Source: Pseudoflavonifractor sp. Marseille-P3106
Lineage (GTDB): Bacteria > Bacillota > Clostridia > Oscillospirales > Oscillospiraceae
Assembly: GCA_900169975.1 (NCBI GenBank)
Contig: LT827121.1
Coordinates: 62,001-126,000, forward strand
Length of the DNA: 64,000 bases
Reading direction: 5' to 3'
Part shown: piece by piece, positions 48,378 to 58,151 of the stretch
How positions within the stretch are numbered: position 1 is the first letter of the stretch
Layout of the letters: each line of letters begins with the position of its first letter
The notes under the pieces: model-generated
The model's input: only the letters and a program-made list of their open reading frames with translations
Database searches by the model: none
What the model was told of the DNA's origin: nothing
Position numbers and translations under genes: made by a program

Positions 48378-50807
48378 TCAGCGGTGAGGTACGTGCCAAA
48401 TGTTGTCGGCGTAGTCCCGGATGGAGCGGTCGGCGGCGAAGATGCCCGAGCGGGCGATGTTCATAAGGGACATCCGGCTCCACTTCTCCTGATCCAGATA
48501 GGTCCGGCCCGCCAGCTGCTGGGCGGAGCGGTAGCTCTCGAAGTCGGCCAGCAGGAAATACTCATCGGGGGGACAGCCGTTTCCGAAGAGGAGCCGCTTG
48601 GCGAGGTCCGCATAGCTGACCCCGTCGTCAAAGCCCACGGTGAGCTGATCCACCACCGCCTTGAGGGCGGGGTTCTGCATATAGTATTCATACGACCTGT
48701 AGCCCCGGCGGCGCATCTCGCTGACCTCCTCGGCCTTGAGGCCGAAGAGGAAGAAGTTCTCGCTGCCCACCCGCTGGTGCATCTCCACATTGGCCCCGTC
48801 CAGGGTGCCGATGGTGAGGGCGCCGTTCATCATGAACTTCATGTTGCTGGTGCCGCTGGCCTCCTTGCCTGCGGTGGAGATCTGCTCGGAGAGCTCGCTG
48901 GCGGGGATGAGGGCCTCCGCCATGGACACCCGGTAGTTTTCCAGGAACACCACCTGGAGCTTATCCCTGCACAGGGGATCGGCGTTGACGGTGGCGGCCA
49001 GGGAGTTGATGAGGTGGATGATTTCCTTGGCCACGGCGTAGCCGGGGGCCGCCTTGGCCCCGAAGAGGTAGACCCGGGGGGTCAGCTCGAAGTTGGGATT
49101 GGCGTGGAGCTGCTGCCGCAGGTAGATGATATGCATGGCGTTCAGGAGCTGGCGCTTATACTCGTGCAGACGCTTGACCTGCACGTCGAACATGGCGTCG
49201 GTGTTGAGCTTCACGCCGCTCTCCCGCTGGACCCAGGAGGCGAAGCGCAGCTTGTTCTCCCGCTTGATCGCCCCAAGCCGCTCCAGCACGGCCTTGTCGT
49301 CGGCGTATTTCTCCAGCCCGGTGAGGGCGTCGGGGTGGAGGAGGTAGTCGTCCCCCCCGCAGCAGTCCCGGATGAGGGCGTCCAGGCTGGGGTTGACCTC
49401 GGAGAGCCAGCGGCGGTGATCCACGCCGTTGGTGACGTTTTGGAACTTCTCCGGCTGGCGCTGATAGGCGTCCCTGAACACGTCGGCCTTCAGAATGCCG
49501 GTGTGGAGGGCGGAGACGCCGTTGACGGCGGAACAGGCGCAGACGCAGAGGTTGGCCATGCGGACCTCGTGGCCCCAGATGATGGCCATCTGCTCCAGTT
49601 TGGACTGGTCGCCGTGGAAATACTGGGTGAGTTCGGCCTGATAGCGGTTGGAGATCTCCACGATGATCTGCCAGATCCGGGGCAGCAGCTCCTGCATCAG
49701 ATCCTGGGGCCAGCGCTCCAGCGCCTCGGCCAGGACGGTGTGGTTGGTGTAGCAGATGCTGCGGCTGACGATGAACCAGGCGTCCTCCCAGCTGTACCCC
49801 TCCTGGTCCAGCAGGATGCGCATCAGCTCCGGGATGGCCAGAGTGGGATGGGTGTCGTTGATCTGGAGAACGTGTTTTTCGTGGAAATTCCGCAGAGTGC
49901 CGTACTCGGCCTTGTGCTTGCGGCAGATGGACTGCACGGTGGCCGAGACGAAGAAGTACTGCTGCCGGAGGCGCAGGGACTTGCCCTCCCGGTGATTGTC
50001 CTCGGGGTAGAGGACCTTGGCGATGACCTCTGCGTTGGCCTGCTGCTCCACCGCCTTGAGGTACTGGCCGGTGGAGTAGAGGGACATGTCCACGGGATTG
50101 GGGCTCTTGGCGTCCCAAAGGCGGAGGACGTTGCCGGTGTCGGTGCGGAAGCCGGCGATCTGCATGTCCCGGGGCACGGCCAGCACGGTGGTGTAGCCGG
50201 AGTGCTCCACCCCGTGGGTGCCGTCCGGGTACCACACGTCCTTCACTGTGCCGCCGAAGCGGACCTCCTCGGTTTCATCCATCTTGGTGATGAGCCAGGC
50301 GCCCCCCTTGTCCAGCCAGTTGTCCGGCAGCTCGATCTGCTGGCCGTCCACGATCTTCTGCTTGAAGATGCCCAGCTCGTAGCAGATGGTATAGCCGGTG
50401 ATGGGGATGTCCAGAGTGGTGGCGGCATCCAGATAGCAGGCGGCCAGCCGGCCCAGGCCGCCGTTGCCCAGTCCGGCGTCCGGTTCCTCCTCAAAGAGGT
50501 CGGCGGCGGAGAAGCCCAGAGCCTCAATGGCCTGGGTCAGGGCGTCGGTCATCCCCAGATTGTAGGCGTTTTTCCGCAGGGACCGGCCCATGAGGAACTC
50601 CATGGACAGGTAGTGGACCTGCCGCTCATGTTGATCCCGGACCTGATCGGCGGTCTTGAGCTGACGCTCCGAAATAATGTCCCGGATCACCAGGGCACAG
50701 GCCTGAAACATCTGCTGGGAAGTGGCCTCATCCACGTCCCGGCCGAAGTTGCGGCGCAGCTTGCCGATGATGCGTTCCATCAGTTGTTTCTTGGTATATT
50801 GTTCCAT
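48378..50807 (-). CDS. glgP: Glycogen/starch phosphorylase
   Basis: A 809-residue GT35 enzyme releasing glucose-1-phosphate from glycogen using phosphate and PLP. ATG 50807 (MEQYTKKQLME) fits the family; the frame extends 18 codons further without a site. Signatures: HYLSMEFLMGRSL, GLGNGGLGRLAACYLDA, NDTHPTLAIPELMR, and the PLP-Lys region EASGTSNMKFMMNGALTIGTLDGANVE. It has its own strong promoter with a cre-like site in the leader, so degradation can be regulated apart from the synthesis genes. Confidence 0.97.
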   Translation of the reverse strand: MEQYTKKQLMERIIGKLRRNFGRDVDEATSQQMFQACALVIRDIISERQLKTADQVRDQHERQVHYLSMEFLMGRSLRKNAYNLGMTDALTQAIEALGFSAADLFEEEPDAGLGNGGLGRLAACYLDAATTLDIPITGYTICYELGIFKQKIVDGQQIELPDNWLDKGGAWLITKMDETEEVRFGGTVKDVWYPDGTHGVEHSGYTTVLAVPRDMQIAGFRTDTGNVLRLWDAKSPNPVDMSLYSTGQYLKAVEQQANAEVIAKVLYPEDNHREGKSLRLRQQYFFVSATVQSICRKHKAEYGTLRNFHEKHVLQINDTHPTLAIPELMRILLDQEGYSWEDAWFIVSRSICYTNHTVLAEALERWPQDLMQELLPRIWQIIVEISNRYQAELTQYFHGDQSKLEQMAIIWGHEVRMANLCVCACSAVNGVSALHTGILKADVFRDAYQRQPEKFQNVTNGVDHRRWLSEVNPSLDALIRDCCGGDDYLLHPDALTGLEKYADDKAVLERLGAIKRENKLRFASWVQRESGVKLNTDAMFDVQVKRLHEYKRQLLNAMHIIYLRQQLHANPNFELTPRVYLFGAKAAPGYAVAKEIIHLINSLAATVNADPLCRDKLQVVFLENYRVSMAEALIPASELSEQISTAGKEASGTSNMKFMMNGALTIGTLDGANVEMHQRVGSENFFLFGLKAEEVSEMRRRGYRSYEYYMQNPALKAVVDQLTVGFDDGVSYADLAKRLLFGNGCPPDEYFLLADFESYRSAQQLAGRTYLDQEKWSRMSLMNIARSGIFAADRSIRDYADNIWHVPHR

Positions 50808-50840
50808 GGGGTTCACTCCATTCCGCATGTGTCGATTTCT

Positions 50841-50900
50841 TGGAAACGTTTCCAGTTCCAATTACGGCGTCACTATATCATATTGTCTTTGGGTTGTCAA
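50841..50900 (-). promoter_or_regulatory. glgP promoter with a CcpA cre-like site
   Basis: Minus strand: consensus -35 TTGACA (50900-50895), 17-bp spacer, extended -10 TGA-TATAGT (50877-50872). The palindrome TGGAAACGTTTCCA (50841-50854) matches cre (TGNAANCGNWNNCA) at every fixed position and lies about 12-25 nt downstream of the expected start, a position for repression by glucose. Confidence 0.75.
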
Positions 50901-50923
50901 TCATGTATGCCTGGGGAGAATCA

Positions 50924-50963
50924 ACCGGGGGAGACGGAGCGGTCACGCTCCGTCTCCCCCGGT
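50924..50963 (-). terminator. Hairpin ending the glgBCDA transcript
   Basis: A perfect 18-bp stem (50924-50941 with 50946-50963, 4-nt loop) 20 bp after the glgA stop. The T-tract on the minus strand is weak (TTGATTCT), so termination may be partial. Confidence 0.7.
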
Positions 50964-50982
50964 GCCGTCGTTTTCCCGCTGT

Positions 50983-52419
50983 CTATTTTCCCGTGATCCA
51001 GCCGTAGATCTCCCGGTAATCTCCGGCGGAACGGTCCCAGGAGAAGTCGGCGGTCATGGCGTTTTTCTGGAGCGTCTGCCAGGCCTTTGGGTCGTCGTGA
51101 TAGAGCGTGACGGCCTGGTGGAGCACGCACAGAAGGTCGTTTTTGTCGATGTTGGCGAAGGTGAAGCCGGTGCCCTCTCCCGTCCCGGCGTTCCACGGGA
51201 TGACAGAGTCCTTCAGCCCGCCGGTCTCCCGCACCACCGGCAGCGTGCCGTAGCGCATGGCGATCATCTGGGAGAGCCCGCAGGGCTCGGCCACGGAGGG
51301 CATGAGGAACAGATCGGCACCGCCGTAGATGGCGGTGGAGAAGGCGTCGGAGTACATGATCTGGGCGGAGAACCGGCCGGGGTACTGTTTGGCCGCATTG
51401 CGGAAGGCCTCTTCGTAGTTCCAGCTCCCGGTGCCCAGCACCACCATCTGCACGTCCATGTCCATGATGCTGTGCAGGGCGTCTACCACCAGATCGAAGC
51501 CCTTGTGCTGCACCAGACGGGACACGCAGGCCACCACGGGCACATGGGGGGCCTCCCGCAGCCCGGCCATCCTCTGAAGGGCGGCCTTGCAGGCCTTTTT
51601 GCCCTGGAGCTGCCGGTCGTTGTAGAGCTTGGTCAGGCCCTTGTCGTGCCAGGGGTCGTAGCGGACGGTGTCAATGCCGTTGAGGATGCCCCGCAGCTTG
51701 TGGGCGTTGTCGGCGATGACCCCCTCCAGACCGTGGGCGTAGAAGGAATAGCGCAGCTCGGCGGCGTAGGTGGGGGAGACGGTGGTGACGTAGTCGGCGG
51801 CGTAGATGGCCCCCTTCATGAGATTCACATCCCCGTAGTAGGAGAGCATGTGCTCATGGAAGTACCCGTCGGCCAGACCGAACAGGTCGGTGAGCAGCTC
51901 CCGGCCGTAGCGGCCCTGATACTCGATGTTGTGGATGGTGAACACACTTTTGGCGTTGGCCAGCTCGGGCACGTTTCCCCGCTCTTCCAGCAGATAGATG
52001 GGCACCAGCGCGGTCTGCCAGTCGTTGCAGTGGATCACGTCCGGACAGAAGCCCAGGTGGCCGGGGGACTCGATCACGGCCCGGCAGAAGAAGGCGAAGC
52101 GCTCGGCGTCGTCGTAGTGGCCGTAGATGTCCCGGCGCTTAAAGTAGTATTCGTTGTCCACAAAATAATATGTGACGCCGTCTTTTTTCAGTTCAAATAT
52201 CCCGCAGTAGGGGGTCCGCCAGGCCAGATGGATATGAAAGCACTGGAGATAGGTCATCTGGCTGCGCCAGTCCTCGCCGATCCCCTCATAGAGGGGAAGA
52301 ATGACCCGCACGTCGTGGCCCTGCCGGGCCAGGGCCTGGGGGAGAGAACCGGCCACATCGGCCAGTCCGCCGGTCTTGATGAAGGGCGCTACCTCGGAGG
52401 CGGCAAAGAAAATGTTCAT
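50983..52419 (-). CDS. glgA: Glycogen synthase
   Basis: A 478-residue GT5 synthase that extends glycogen from ADP-glucose. ATG 52419 ([22 protein letters not shown]) with AAAGGAG; the KTGGL ADP-glucose motif starts at Lys15. Other marks: [35 protein letters not shown], and the [23 protein letters not shown] donor site. Length is standard (about 477). Third step of the glgC/D-A-B pathway; 58 bp from glgD. Confidence 0.96.
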   Translation of the reverse strand: [478 protein letters not shown]

Positions 52420-52477
52420 AGAGCAACTCCTTTCTTGAGTGGGGGAGGGGCCTCCTTGCCCGTCCGAGCGGGATGGA

Positions 52478-53593
52478 TCACACGATCTCGTTTTTGGCGA
52501 TGACCAAAGGATAGGTGCCATGGCCCATCAGCATCCGGCCCGGGCAGACCCGCACGTTTTTATCCGTGATGGCGTAGCGGAGCACGGCGTCGGACTGGAT
52601 GGAGGTGCGCTGCATGAGGATACAGTTTTCCACCCGGGCCCCCTTCTCCACCCGGACGCCCCGGGAGAGAATGGAGTTGACCACGGTGCCCTCGATGATG
52701 CAGCCGTCGGAGATGAGGGAATTGGCCGAGCGGGCCTCGGGTCCGTAGTAGGTGGAGGGATTGGACTGATCCTTGGTCTTGATGGGCCGGCCGGGGCGGA
52801 AGAGAGAGGCGCGGACCTGGGGGTCCAACAGCTCCATGCTCCGCTGAAAGTAGCCCGCCACCGACTGGATGCGGGCGGCGTAGCCGTCGAAGCGGTAGCC
52901 CCGGAGCTTCAGGCGGCCCCGGGCGGCCAGGAGCACCCCCTGGCTGAAGGAGGGAATGTCATGGGCGGCGCACCGATCCACTAAATTGAGGAGGAGGGCC
53001 TTGGAGAGAATGTAGGTCTCCAGAGAGGCGTCACCCTTGGGGACGGGGGGACTGACCAGAATGTCGGTCACCGCTCCGCCGCTGTCCAGAGTAAAGTAGT
53101 TGGTCATACGGGGGTCGGCCTGACTGACCGGCGTGCAGAGAGCGGTGATGTCCGCGCCGCTCTGAAGGTGCTGCTCAAAGGCCTCGGCGATGGGAAGATT
53201 GGCGGCCAGATCGCCGCTGGTGAGCACCACATGGTCCTGCCGGATGTTCTGGAGATAAGAGTATACCCCGGCCAAAGCATCCATCCGGCCCCGGTAGTGG
53301 CCGCTCTGGTGCATGCCGGAAAAGCCGAAGGGGGGCAGGATGCGCAGGCCGCCGTGCTTGCGGGAGAGATCCCAGTCCTTGCCTGAACCCACGTGATCCA
53401 GCAAAGACTGGTAGGAGGTATGTACGATGAGCCCCACATCGCTCACCCCGGCGTTCACCAGGTTGGACAGGGCGAAGTCCACGAGACGGTAGCGGCCGCC
53501 GTAGGGGATGGAGCAGGTGTTGCGCCGCTGGGCCAGCTCCCGGAGATCGGGATTCTGGCGGTAGGCGAAAATGATGCCGTGCAGATCGTTCAT
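52478..53593 (-). CDS. glgD: Glucose-1-phosphate adenylyltransferase subunit GlgD
   Basis: A 371-residue nucleotidyltransferase-fold protein. The pyrophosphorylase signature is degenerate ([44 protein letters not shown] instead of GGxGxRLxPLT), as expected for GlgD, the regulatory partner of GlgC in Firmicutes. The C-terminal beta-helix contains [33 protein letters not shown]. Its start overlaps the glgC stop by 4 bp, so the subunits are made together. Confidence 0.94.
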   Translation of the reverse strand: MNDLHGIIFAYRQNPDLRELAQRRNTCSIPYGGRYRLVDFALSNLVNAGVSDVGLIVHTSYQSLLDHVGSGKDWDLSRKHGGLRILPPFGFSGMHQSGHYRGRMDALAGVYSYLQNIRQDHVVLTSGDLAANLPIAEAFEQHLQSGADITALCTPVSQADPRMTNYFTLDSGGAVTDILVSPPVPKGDASLETYILSKALLLNLVDRCAAHDIPSFSQGVLLAARGRLKLRGYRFDGYAARIQSVAGYFQRSMELLDPQVRASLFRPGRPIKTKDQSNPSTYYGPEARSANSLISDGCIIEGTVVNSILSRGVRVEKGARVENCILMQRTSIQSDAVLRYAITDKNVRVCPGRMLMGHGTYPLVIAKNEIV

Positions 53594-54795
53594 ATCTTCA
53601 CCCCCTTGACGTTCCGGGTGACCATGGCCTTGGCGGGGACCAATGACCCGCTGCCCACCCGGACTTCCTGTGCCACTACGGTGATGCCCCAGTCCTCGCC
53701 CCCGGTGGGGGCGGAGCCCACATGGGCCCCCGCGCCGATGGAGCCGCGCTCGGCCACGATGGTGTACTCCACCACGGCGCCTGCCTTGACCACGGTGCCC
53801 GGCATGAGAATGGAGTAGCGGACCTGGGCCCCCTCCTCCACGGTGACCGAGTGGAAGAGGACGGAGTTTTCCACCTTGCCGTAGATGCCGCAGCCGCTGG
53901 TGACGATGGAGTGGGTGATCTCGGCGTTCGCTCCGGTAAAGTGGGGCGGCTGGGCGGCGGCCCGGGCGTAGATGGGCCAGTCCGGGTCGTAGAGATTGAA
54001 GCCCCCGTCGGCCGAGAGCATATCCATGTTGGCGTCCCAGAGAGAGTCGATGGTGCCCACGTCCTTCCAGTAGCCGGAGAAGCGGTAGGCGCTCATGGTT
54101 TCTCCGGCGTCCAGCATGGCGGGGATGATGTTCTTGCCGAAGTCGTTGGCGCTTTTTTCGTCGGCTTCATCGGCAATGAGGTACTCGCGGAGCTTGGACC
54201 AGGTGAAGATATAGATGCCCATGGAGGCCAGGTTGCTCCTGGGCTTTTTGGGCTTCTCTTCGAACTCGTAGATGCGGTCGTTCTCGTCCACATTCATGAT
54301 GCCGAAGCGGGATGCCTCAGCCATGGGAACTTCCATGACGGAGATGGTGCAGGCTGCCTTGGTCTGCCTGTGGTGAAGGAGCATCTCGGAGTAGTCCATC
54401 TTATAGATGTGGTCGCCCGAGAGGATCAGCACATATTCCGGATCGTACTGCTCCAGAAAGCTGAGGTTCTGGTAGATGGCGTTGGCGGTGCCCTTGTACC
54501 AGGTGCCCTTGTCCCCCTCCTGGACATAGGGAGGCAGGATGTGGACGCCCCCGTCGGAGCGGTCCAGATCCCAGGGCTGGCCGTTGCCGATGTACGCGTT
54601 CAGCTCCAGGGGCTGATACTGGGTGAGAACGCCCACTGTGTCGATGCCGGAGTTGACACAGTTGGACAGGGGAAAGTCGATGATGCGGTACTTCCCCCCG
54701 AAGGGGACGGCCGGTTTGGCGACCTTCCGGGTCAGCGCCATCAGCCGGCTGCCCTGGCCGCCTGCCAGGAGCATGGCTACACATTCCTTTTTCAT
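53590..54795 (-). CDS. glgC: Glucose-1-phosphate adenylyltransferase (catalytic subunit)
   Basis: A 401-residue enzyme that makes ADP-glucose from ATP and glucose-1-phosphate. N-terminal [16 protein letters not shown] and [15 protein letters not shown] carry the nucleotide-binding Gly/Arg and Lys. [23 protein letters not shown] (metal Asp), and FEEKP follow. The C-terminal left-handed beta-helix (about 290-390) carries allosteric contacts. 33 bp upstream lies glgB, and the 4-bp overlap with glgD indicates stoichiometric expression. Confidence 0.97.
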   Translation of the reverse strand: MKKECVAMLLAGGQGSRLMALTRKVAKPAVPFGGKYRIIDFPLSNCVNSGIDTVGVLTQYQPLELNAYIGNGQPWDLDRSDGGVHILPPYVQEGDKGTWYKGTANAIYQNLSFLEQYDPEYVLILSGDHIYKMDYSEMLLHHRQTKAACTISVMEVPMAEASRFGIMNVDENDRIYEFEEKPKKPRSNLASMGIYIFTWSKLREYLIADEADEKSANDFGKNIIPAMLDAGETMSAYRFSGYWKDVGTIDSLWDANMDMLSADGGFNLYDPDWPIYARAAAQPPHFTGANAEITHSIVTSGCGIYGKVENSVLFHSVTVEEGAQVRYSILMPGTVVKAGAVVEYTIVAERGSIGAGAHVGSAPTGGEDWGITVVAQEVRVGSGSLVPAKAMVTRNVKGVKI

Positions 54796-54828
54796 GATAT
54801 CACCTCATTGTTGATGGAAGCAATGGAA

Positions 54829-56781
54829 TCAGGCCTGTCTGTGCTTGGCTGCCTTGGATTTTCGAACCGGATTTTTCCGGGCGCAGCGGTAGACCACCGC
54901 GCTCATGGCGGGCAGATCCACCGTAATGGACTGCTCCTGCCCGTGGCAGGGGATCTTCTCGGTGGAGATGAGGCCTTTGTCCCCGCCACCGCCGCCGCCG
55001 AAGGCGGGGTCGTCGGAGTTGAGGACCACGGCGTATTTCCCGGCCACCGGCACACCCAGCCGGTAGCCGGGATGGGACACGGGGGAAAAATTGCACAGCA
55101 CCGCCAAAAATCCGCCCTTTTTGTCCCGGCGGAGGAAGGCCACAGTGTTGCCGTTGGCGTCGTCGGGGCACAGCCACTGGAAACCCTTCCAGTCGAAATC
55201 CTCCTCCCAGAGCTGAGGGGAGCGGAGGTAGAGGGCGTTGGCGGCCTGGAAGAAGGCCTTCAGCCGGCGGTGGCGTTCCCCGTCGGCGTCCTGCTGATCC
55301 AGCAGGTGCCAGTCCAGGGACTGCTCGTAATGCCACTCGTTCCACTGGCCGAACTCGCTGCCCATCATCATCAGCTTCTTGCCGGGATGGGTGAGCATAT
55401 AGGTGTAGAAGCTCCGCACGCCGGCAAATTTCAGCGTGTCCTCCCCGGGCATTTTTCCCAGAAGGGAGCCCTTCATGTGGACCACCTCGTCGTGGGAGAG
55501 GGGGAGGAGGAAGTTCTCCGAGAAGGCGTACATGAGGGAGAACGTGATGTCCTTGTGGTTGTACTGCCGGAAGTAGGGGTCGAGCTTCATATAGTGCTGG
55601 GTGTCGTTCATCCAGCCCATGTTCCACTTGAGATTAAAGCCCAGCCCGCCGTCGGTGACCGGGGCGGTGACCAGGGGCCAGGCGGTGGACTCCTCGGCGA
55701 TCATCAGCGCGTCGGGGCAGGCGGCAAAGACCGCTGTGTTGAGTTCCTGGAGGAAGCTCACCGCCTCCAGGTTTTCGCGGCCGCCTTGGATGTTGGGGAC
55801 CCACTGCCCGTTTTTCCGGTTATAATCCAGATACAGCATGGAGGCCACCGCGTCCACCCGCAGACCGTCGGCGTGGTACTGCTCCAGCCAGAAGAGGGCG
55901 GAGGAGGTGAGGAAGGAGCGGACCTCGTTTTTCCCGAAGTCGAACACCATGGTGCCCCACTCGGCATGCTCCCCCTTCCGGGGGTCGGCGTACTCGTAGC
56001 AGGGCTGGCCGTCGAACTGGTAGAGGCCGAAGCCGTCCCGGGGGAAGTGGGCGGGCACCCAGTCCAGGATGACCCCGATCCCGGCCTGGTGGAGCTGATC
56101 GATGAGGTACATAAGGTCGTGGGGGGTGCCGAAGCGGCTGGTGGGAGCGAAGTAGCCGGTGCACTGATAGCCCCAGGAGGCGTCCAGCGGGTGCTCCATG
56201 ACGGGGAGGAACTCCACGTGCGTGTAGCCCATCTCCTTCAGATAGGGCACCAGATACCGGGCGGTGTCCCGATAGCTGAGGAACTCTCCCTCTCCCGTGC
56301 GCCGCCAGGAGCCCAGATGGAGCTCGTAGATGTTCAGGGGAGAGGTGTACACCGGGTGCTTGGCCCTCCACTCCAGCCACTTTCGGTCGCCCCAGCCGTA
56401 ACCCGCCGGGTCATAGACCTTGGAGGCGTTGCCCGGCCGGGTCTCGGCGTGGAAGGCGAAGGGGTCCGACTTGGCCAGGATGCGGCCGTCGGAGGTGTGG
56501 ATGGCGTATTTATAGGTGGCATAGCGTTCCAGGCCGGGCACGAAGCCCTCCCACACCCCGCCGCCGATGGGGGCGAGGGGCAGGGTGTTTTCCTCCCAGC
56601 CGTTGAAGTCCCCCATCAGGCAGACCGCTTCGGCGTGGGGGGCCCAGACCCGGAAGACGCAGCCCTCCTTGCCGCCCTGGGTCACCGGATGACTGCCCAG
56701 AAAGTCCTGGAGATGGGTCTCTTTTCCCTGCAGAAAACGTTCCAGCGGCTCCGGCAGGCGGGACTGACTGCTCTCTCTCAT
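54829..56781 (-). CDS. glgB: 1,4-alpha-glucan branching enzyme
   Basis: A 650-residue GH13_9 enzyme that makes alpha-1,6 branches. Domains: N-terminal CBM48 (about 25-125, CVFRVWAPHAEAVCLMGDFNGW), catalytic barrel with nucleophile Asp in GLRVDAVASMLYLDY, acid Glu in MIAEEST and third Asp in LPLSHDEVVH, and the C-terminal all-beta domain. A six-glycine run (FGGGGGGDKG, near 610) sits in the C-terminal domain. First gene of the operon, driven from the AT-rich region to its right. ATG 56781 with GGAGG. Confidence 0.96.
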   Translation of the reverse strand: MRESSQSRLPEPLERFLQGKETHLQDFLGSHPVTQGGKEGCVFRVWAPHAEAVCLMGDFNGWEENTLPLAPIGGGVWEGFVPGLERYATYKYAIHTSDGRILAKSDPFAFHAETRPGNASKVYDPAGYGWGDRKWLEWRAKHPVYTSPLNIYELHLGSWRRTGEGEFLSYRDTARYLVPYLKEMGYTHVEFLPVMEHPLDASWGYQCTGYFAPTSRFGTPHDLMYLIDQLHQAGIGVILDWVPAHFPRDGFGLYQFDGQPCYEYADPRKGEHAEWGTMVFDFGKNEVRSFLTSSALFWLEQYHADGLRVDAVASMLYLDYNRKNGQWVPNIQGGRENLEAVSFLQELNTAVFAACPDALMIAEESTAWPLVTAPVTDGGLGFNLKWNMGWMNDTQHYMKLDPYFRQYNHKDITFSLMYAFSENFLLPLSHDEVVHMKGSLLGKMPGEDTLKFAGVRSFYTYMLTHPGKKLMMMGSEFGQWNEWHYEQSLDWHLLDQQDADGERHRRLKAFFQAANALYLRSPQLWEEDFDWKGFQWLCPDDANGNTVAFLRRDKKGGFLAVLCNFSPVSHPGYRLGVPVAGKYAVVLNSDDPAFGGGGGGDKGLISTEKIPCHGQEQSITVDLPAMSAVVYRCARKNPVRKSKAAKHRQA

Positions 56782-56820
56782 AAGTAAGCCTCCAAAGGAT
56801 TGGTAATTATTTACAAAACA

Positions 56821-56899
56821 TAATTTTCCACAGATGGAAAATTATAAAATATACACAAAATTAAAAAAACAACTGCCTTAATTTGTATAAATTATACAA
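56821..56899 (-). promoter_or_regulatory. glgBCDA promoter region with two palindromes
   Basis: A -10 TATAAT lies at 56846-56841 on the minus strand. A perfect 10-bp inverted repeat TAATTTTCCA-CAGA-TGGAAAATTA (56821-56844) overlaps the -10 and start point. About 40 bp upstream is a second perfect palindrome, TTGTATAA-A-TTATACAA (56883-56899). The strongly AT-rich block (56780-56920) contrasts with the GC-rich genes. The palindromes look like operator sites for unknown regulators. Confidence 0.6.
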
Positions 56900-56952
56900 C
56901 TTTTTCGGGAAAAGGTCAAGGGAAGAATCCTGCAAAATGGGGGAGCGGGTGT

Positions 56953-57004
56953 AAAAAGAACGGACCGGTAACACCTCCGCAGCGCGGGGGTGTTACCGGT
57001 CCGG
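56953..57004 (-). terminator. Terminator after the 113-residue gene
   Basis: A perfect 14-bp stem (56962-56975 with 56989-57002) with a 13-nt loop, followed on the minus strand by GTTCTTTTTAC. Confidence 0.85.
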
Positions 57005-57033
57005 AAAAGTGATGAAATTGGCGGCGGGGGCTG

Positions 57034-57375
57034 TCATGCTTTGCCTCCGTCGGCGTGAGCGGCCAGAAAGGCATCCCGCCGGGCAATATCCTCGGCGAGT
57101 GTGCGGCGGGGACGGGATTCCACGGCCACATGCCACTGCTCCAGCCATTCCGGCAGCATATCCAGGCCCTCCTGGGAGAGGGGAAAGGTCCTGACCTCTT
57201 CCACCTGGGAAAATTCATAGGCCCAGGGTCCCTCCCAGACCTCGGCGGTGAGGACGCTCTCCTCCGGCGCGGCGGCCACGGTGGGGAGAATGCGGTAGCA
57301 CAGGCGGCCCGCGCTGGCCGACCAGGGATTCTGGTTTTCAAAATGGGAGAGGACGGGAAGAAAAAGTTCAGCCAT
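57034..57375 (-). CDS. Uncharacterised 113-residue protein
   Basis: A soluble protein with AAAGGAGG before ATG 57375. An N-terminal beta-rich part (ELFLPVLSHFENQNPWSASAGRLCYRILP) is followed by VLTAEVWEGPWAYEFSQVEEVRTFPLSQEGLDMLPEWLEQW and a helical C-terminus (TLAEDIARRDAFLAAH). No signal peptide, membrane segment or catalytic motif. It is monocistronic, with its own extended -10 and terminator. I do not recognise a family. Confidence 0.75.
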   Translation of the reverse strand: MAELFLPVLSHFENQNPWSASAGRLCYRILPTVAAAPEESVLTAEVWEGPWAYEFSQVEEVRTFPLSQEGLDMLPEWLEQWHVAVESRPRRTLAEDIARRDAFLAAHADGGKA

Positions 57376-57415
57376 GTGTAGGGCCTCCTTTCGCAGGGTG
57401 CGGAAAACTGTGCCT

Positions 57416-57421
57416 AGTATA
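57416..57421 (-). promoter_or_regulatory. Extended -10 of the 113-residue gene
   Basis: Minus strand TGC-TATACT (57424-57416) about 40 bp upstream of ATG 57375; the -35 is weak. Confidence 0.5.
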
Positions 57422-57453
57422 GCATGAAATGCGGCGGGAGAAAAGAGAGAAGA

Positions 57454-57954
57454 TCAAAACCTGTTGAGGGGGATAGCGCTGTCGTCCTGGCCCTTTTCGA
57501 TCTTCTGGATGACCATGTCGTAGCCGCAGTTTGCGTCCACCTGGATGTGGACGCGCTCCCCCTCCCGTCTGCCCAGAAGCGCCTTTCCCACCGGTGACTC
57601 CCGGCTGATGAGGCCATGCAGGGCGTCCTGGCGCATGGTGGTGACGATCTGGTAAGTCTCGGCCTCATCGTCGTCGGGGAGGAGTACCGTGACCTTGTCA
57701 TAGAGGGAGACGCCGTCTCCGGTCCCTTCCTTTACCACCACGGCGGTGCGGATCATGTTCTCCAGGTAGCGGATGCGGCTCTCGTTGCGGTTTTTCTCCT
57801 GCTTGGCGGCTTTGTACTCGAAGTTTTCGCTCAGATCACCGAATCCCCGGGCCTCCTTCACCGCCTCCAGCAGTTTGGGCCGCAGGCGGATGCGCCGCTC
57901 GTCCAACTCCTGCTTCATCAGCTCGATGTCCTTCTGGGTCAACTCGTTGTGCAT
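57454..57954 (-). CDS. greA: Transcription elongation factor GreA/GreB family
   Basis: A 166-residue factor that rescues backtracked RNA polymerase by stimulating transcript cleavage. The N-terminal coiled coil (1-78) holds the acidic tip in ARGFGDLSENFEYKAAKQEKNRNESRI (Asp and Glu in GDLSEN). The C-terminal domain has TVLLPDDDEAETYQIV, ISRESPVGKALLGRREGE and the end motif VIQKIEKG. ATG 57954 (MHNELTQKDIEL); the upstream in-frame part would run into the tRNA gene, so it is excluded. Confidence 0.93.
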   Translation of the reverse strand: MHNELTQKDIELMKQELDERRIRLRPKLLEAVKEARGFGDLSENFEYKAAKQEKNRNESRIRYLENMIRTAVVVKEGTGDGVSLYDKVTVLLPDDDEAETYQIVTTMRQDALHGLISRESPVGKALLGRREGERVHIQVDANCGYDMVIQKIEKGQDDSAIPLNRF

Positions 57955-58034
57955 GGCTGCCGCCGTCCTTTCCTGGATTCCGGAGACCGACCGGAGGGTA
58001 AAAAGAAAGACACGCCAAAGCGTGTCTTTCTGCT

Positions 58035-58121
58035 TGGTGCACGAGGTGGGACTCGAACCCACACGTCCTTGCGAACACTGGCACCTGAAGCCAGCGAGTC
58101 TACCAATTCCACCACTCGTGC
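58035..58121 (-). tRNA. tRNA-Leu (CAG anticodon)
   Basis: Minus-strand cloverleaf with acceptor stem GCACGAG/CTCGTGC, D-arm GTGGAATTGGTAGAC, anticodon stem CTGGC/GCCAG around loop TTCAGGT (anticodon CAG), long class II variable arm, T-loop GGTTCGAGTCC, and encoded CCA (58037-58035). Confidence 0.96.
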
Positions 58122-58151
58122 GTCTTGGCCGCGCTGTTCAGCGCAAGAGAT

